Shown here in pieces: positions 62,623 to 64,000 of a DNA stretch of 64,000 nt (position 1 is its first letter; each line of letters begins with the position of its first letter). This DNA is from CAYVFC01 sp964450715 (GTDB lineage Bacteria; Myxococcota_A; Polyangia; Polyangiales; JAFGIB01). Location: assembly GCA_964450715.1 (NCBI GenBank), contig CAYVFC010000010.1, positions 1-64,000 on the forward strand. Direction: 5' to 3'. The notes below the pieces were generated by a model. The model saw only the letters and a list, made by a program, of their open reading frames with translations, ran no database searches and was not told where the DNA came from. The translations under genes and the position numbers were made by a program.

Positions 62623-64000
62623 TCACATGCGATCCGGCGCCCCGATGCCCAGCAGCCCCAACCCCCGCTTGATCTGCCTGGCCACCAGCAGACAGAGCAG
62701 AAGGCGATCCTGGCGCCGACCGCCTTCAGCGCGCAGAACCGGACAGCTCTCGTAAAAGGCGCTGAACAGGCGCGCGAGCGCGTAGAGATGATCGCATACC
62801 AGGTGCGGATTGCCGCTCTCGGCGGCTTCGTGCACCACGTCGGCAAAGCGGATCAGGTGCTTGCCCAGACCGACTTCGGCCGGGTGCTGCAGGTCCAGCG
62901 GAGCGTCGGTCGCCGCCTGCTCGGGCTCGACGCCGGCCTTGCGAAAGATGGACTGGATGCGCGCGTGCGCGTACTGCAGGTAGGGCCCGGAGTTGCCCTT
63001 GAAGGATAGCATCTTGTCCCAGTCGAACTGGTAGTCGCTCAACCGGTTCTGCTTGAGGTCCGCGTACTTGATGGCGCCGATACCGACCAGCGGGCTGAGC
63101 TCGGCGATCTGCGCCGCGTCGAGGTTCAGGCCCTCCTCCTGGCGCATCCGCTCCGCCGCTCGCTTCTCGGCCTCGGTAAGCAGCTCGTCCAGCCGCACCG
63201 CGCCCCCCTCCCGCGTCTTGAGCGGCTTGCCGTCGGTACCCAGCACGGAGCCGAAACCGATGTGCTGCAAGCGCATCTGAACGCCCAGCCGCGACATCAC
63301 CTCGAATAGCTGCTTGAAGTGGAGCGACTGGCGCTGGTCCACCACGTAGATGGCGCGCTCGGCCCCGAGCCGGTCGCGACGGTAGAGCACGGTGGCGATG
63401 TCGGTGGTGGCGTAGAGGAAGGCGCCGTCCTTCTTCCGCACGATGAAGGGCGTGCGGCTTCCGCCCAGCTCCGCCTGGTCGTCGAAGAAGACGCAGATGG
63501 CCCCCTGGTCCTCGCGGGCGATGCCGCGCTCTAGCAGCAGATCGACAACTCCCGGTAGCATCTGCTGGTAAGCGCTCTCTCCCAGCCACTGGTCGAAGTG
63601 GATCTGCATCCGCCCATAAACGCGGTCCAGCTCGGCGCGGGTGGCCTCCACGAACCGGTTCCAGGCGGCCAGGTTGTCCGGGTCGCCCGACTGCAGCCGG
63701 GCCAGCTCGGCGCGCGCCCGGTCGGCAAAGGCGGGATCGCTCTTGGCCGCCTGGTTGGCCAGCAGGTAGACGCGCTCCAGCTCCTCGATCCCCCTCTCGC
63801 GCAGCGCATTCTGGTCGCCGAAACGCTCCATGCCGGCGATCAGCATACCGAACTGCGTGCCCCAGTCGCCCAGGTGGTTGTCCCCGATCACCTCGTGCCC
63901 GGCGAAGCGCAGCAACCGCACCAGCGAATCGCCGATGATGGTCGACCGCAGATGACCCACGTGCATGCGCTTGGCGATGTTGGGGCTGGAAAAGTCGACG
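62623..64000 (-). CDS. argS: Arginine--tRNA ligase ArgS (N-terminus beyond window)
   Basis: ArgS charges tRNA-Arg. The visible 459 or so residues begin upstream of the class I HIGH-type motif MHVGHLRSTIIGDSLV and continue through DNHLGDWGTQFGMLIAG, the catalytic core (about 60-320, with IYVVDQRQSLHFKQLFEV) and the C-terminal helical DALR-type anticodon domain ending GIGAPDRM. Codons preceding the HIGH motif read VDFSSPNIAKRM, the known upstream element, so the gene runs off the right edge at 64000. The window-edge part, including the start codon, is missing. Confidence 0.95.
   Translation of the reverse strand, partial: VDFSSPNIAKRMHVGHLRSTIIGDSLVRLLRFAGHEVIGDNHLGDWGTQFGMLIAGMERFGDQNALRERGIEELERVYLLANQAAKSDPAFADRARAELARLQSGDPDNLAAWNRFVEATRAELDRVYGRMQIHFDQWLGESAYQQMLPGVVDLLLERGIAREDQGAICVFFDDQAELGGSRTPFIVRKKDGAFLYATTDIATVLYRRDRLGAERAIYVVDQRQSLHFKQLFEVMSRLGVQMRLQHIGFGSVLGTDGKPLKTREGGAVRLDELLTEAEKRAAERMRQEEGLNLDAAQIAELSPLVGIGAIKYADLKQNRLSDYQFDWDKMLSFKGNSGPYLQYAHARIQSIFRKAGVEPEQAATDAPLDLQHPAEVGLGKHLIRFADVVHEAAESGNPHLVCDHLYALARLFSAFYESCPVLRAEGGRRQDRLLLCLLVARQIKRGLGLLGIGAPDRM

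Overview
The window is a high-GC bacterial chromosome segment with densely packed genes, short intergenic gaps and many 4-base stop/start overlaps. The gene content points to a deltaproteobacterium-like organism, most likely Myxococcota. The pointers are an MXAN_5187-type membrane protein, large Cys-rich IgGFc-binding-type and GH12-like surface lipoproteins, a HEAT-repeat protein inside a chemosensory operon, a cytoplasmic PknB-type kinase and DapL-type lysine synthesis. This placement is inferred from gene families; there is no rRNA in the window to confirm it.

Layout. 1-8 kb: recN and alaS diverge from a repeat-rich gap, followed by dapL and an acidic unknown protein. 8-13.3 kb: an FlhB-like export protein without its autocleavage domain overlaps priA, followed by def, fmt and a PduO-type cobalamin adenosyltransferase. 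13.3-13.6 kb: a 6S RNA candidate with its own promoter and terminator. 13.7-23.8 kb: an epimerase, a GT2 glycosyltransferase, an MXAN_5187-family protein, a lipid kinase, tRNA-Leu(CAA), a Ser/Thr kinase and envelope proteins. 24-26.4 kb: a Tgl/PilF-like TPR lipoprotein, a short RodZ-like protein and recO. 26.5-34.6 kb: a chemosensory operon (receiver, cheA, two cheW, HEAT protein, cheR, cheB, cheY) with no receptor gene, followed by trpF. 35.2-39.4 kb: a four-copy inverted repeat, a GT22 mannosyltransferase, an alcohol dehydrogenase and a metallo-beta-lactamase-fold protein. 39.7-42.7 kb: an overlapping VKOR-DsbA fusion / OmpA-like / TlpA-like operon. 42.9-48.8 kb: amrS-trpB-trpA, a GH12-like lipoprotein, efpL and a PilZ protein. 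49-64 kb: a DciA-like protein, an M23 peptidase, an unknown coiled-coil membrane protein, MFS and RND transporters, a twelve-repeat solenoid protein, a thioesterase, an IgGFc-binding-type lipoprotein, gpmI, a helical protein and the 3' part of argS.

The most unusual feature is a family of about 130-170 bp intergenic hairpin elements: seven copies plus one isolated end in 64 kb. Copies differ in sequence in their outer and inner arms, yet each arm still pairs with its own partner. The apical core is conserved and rich in GGA. The elements usually sit just after stop codons, and one follows a perfect ribosome binding site and start codon. Three other repeat types also occupy gaps: a GTAGGGGCGGG-type hairpin, a 66-bp tandem repeat with an inverted arm, and a 32-bp repeat present twice in each orientation.

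Together the genes are mostly housekeeping (DNA repair, replication restart, translation initiation, Trp/Lys/cobalamin metabolism), with one signalling operon and an envelope-redox operon that could be functional units of their own. No phage, plasmid, CRISPR or transposase gene was seen.
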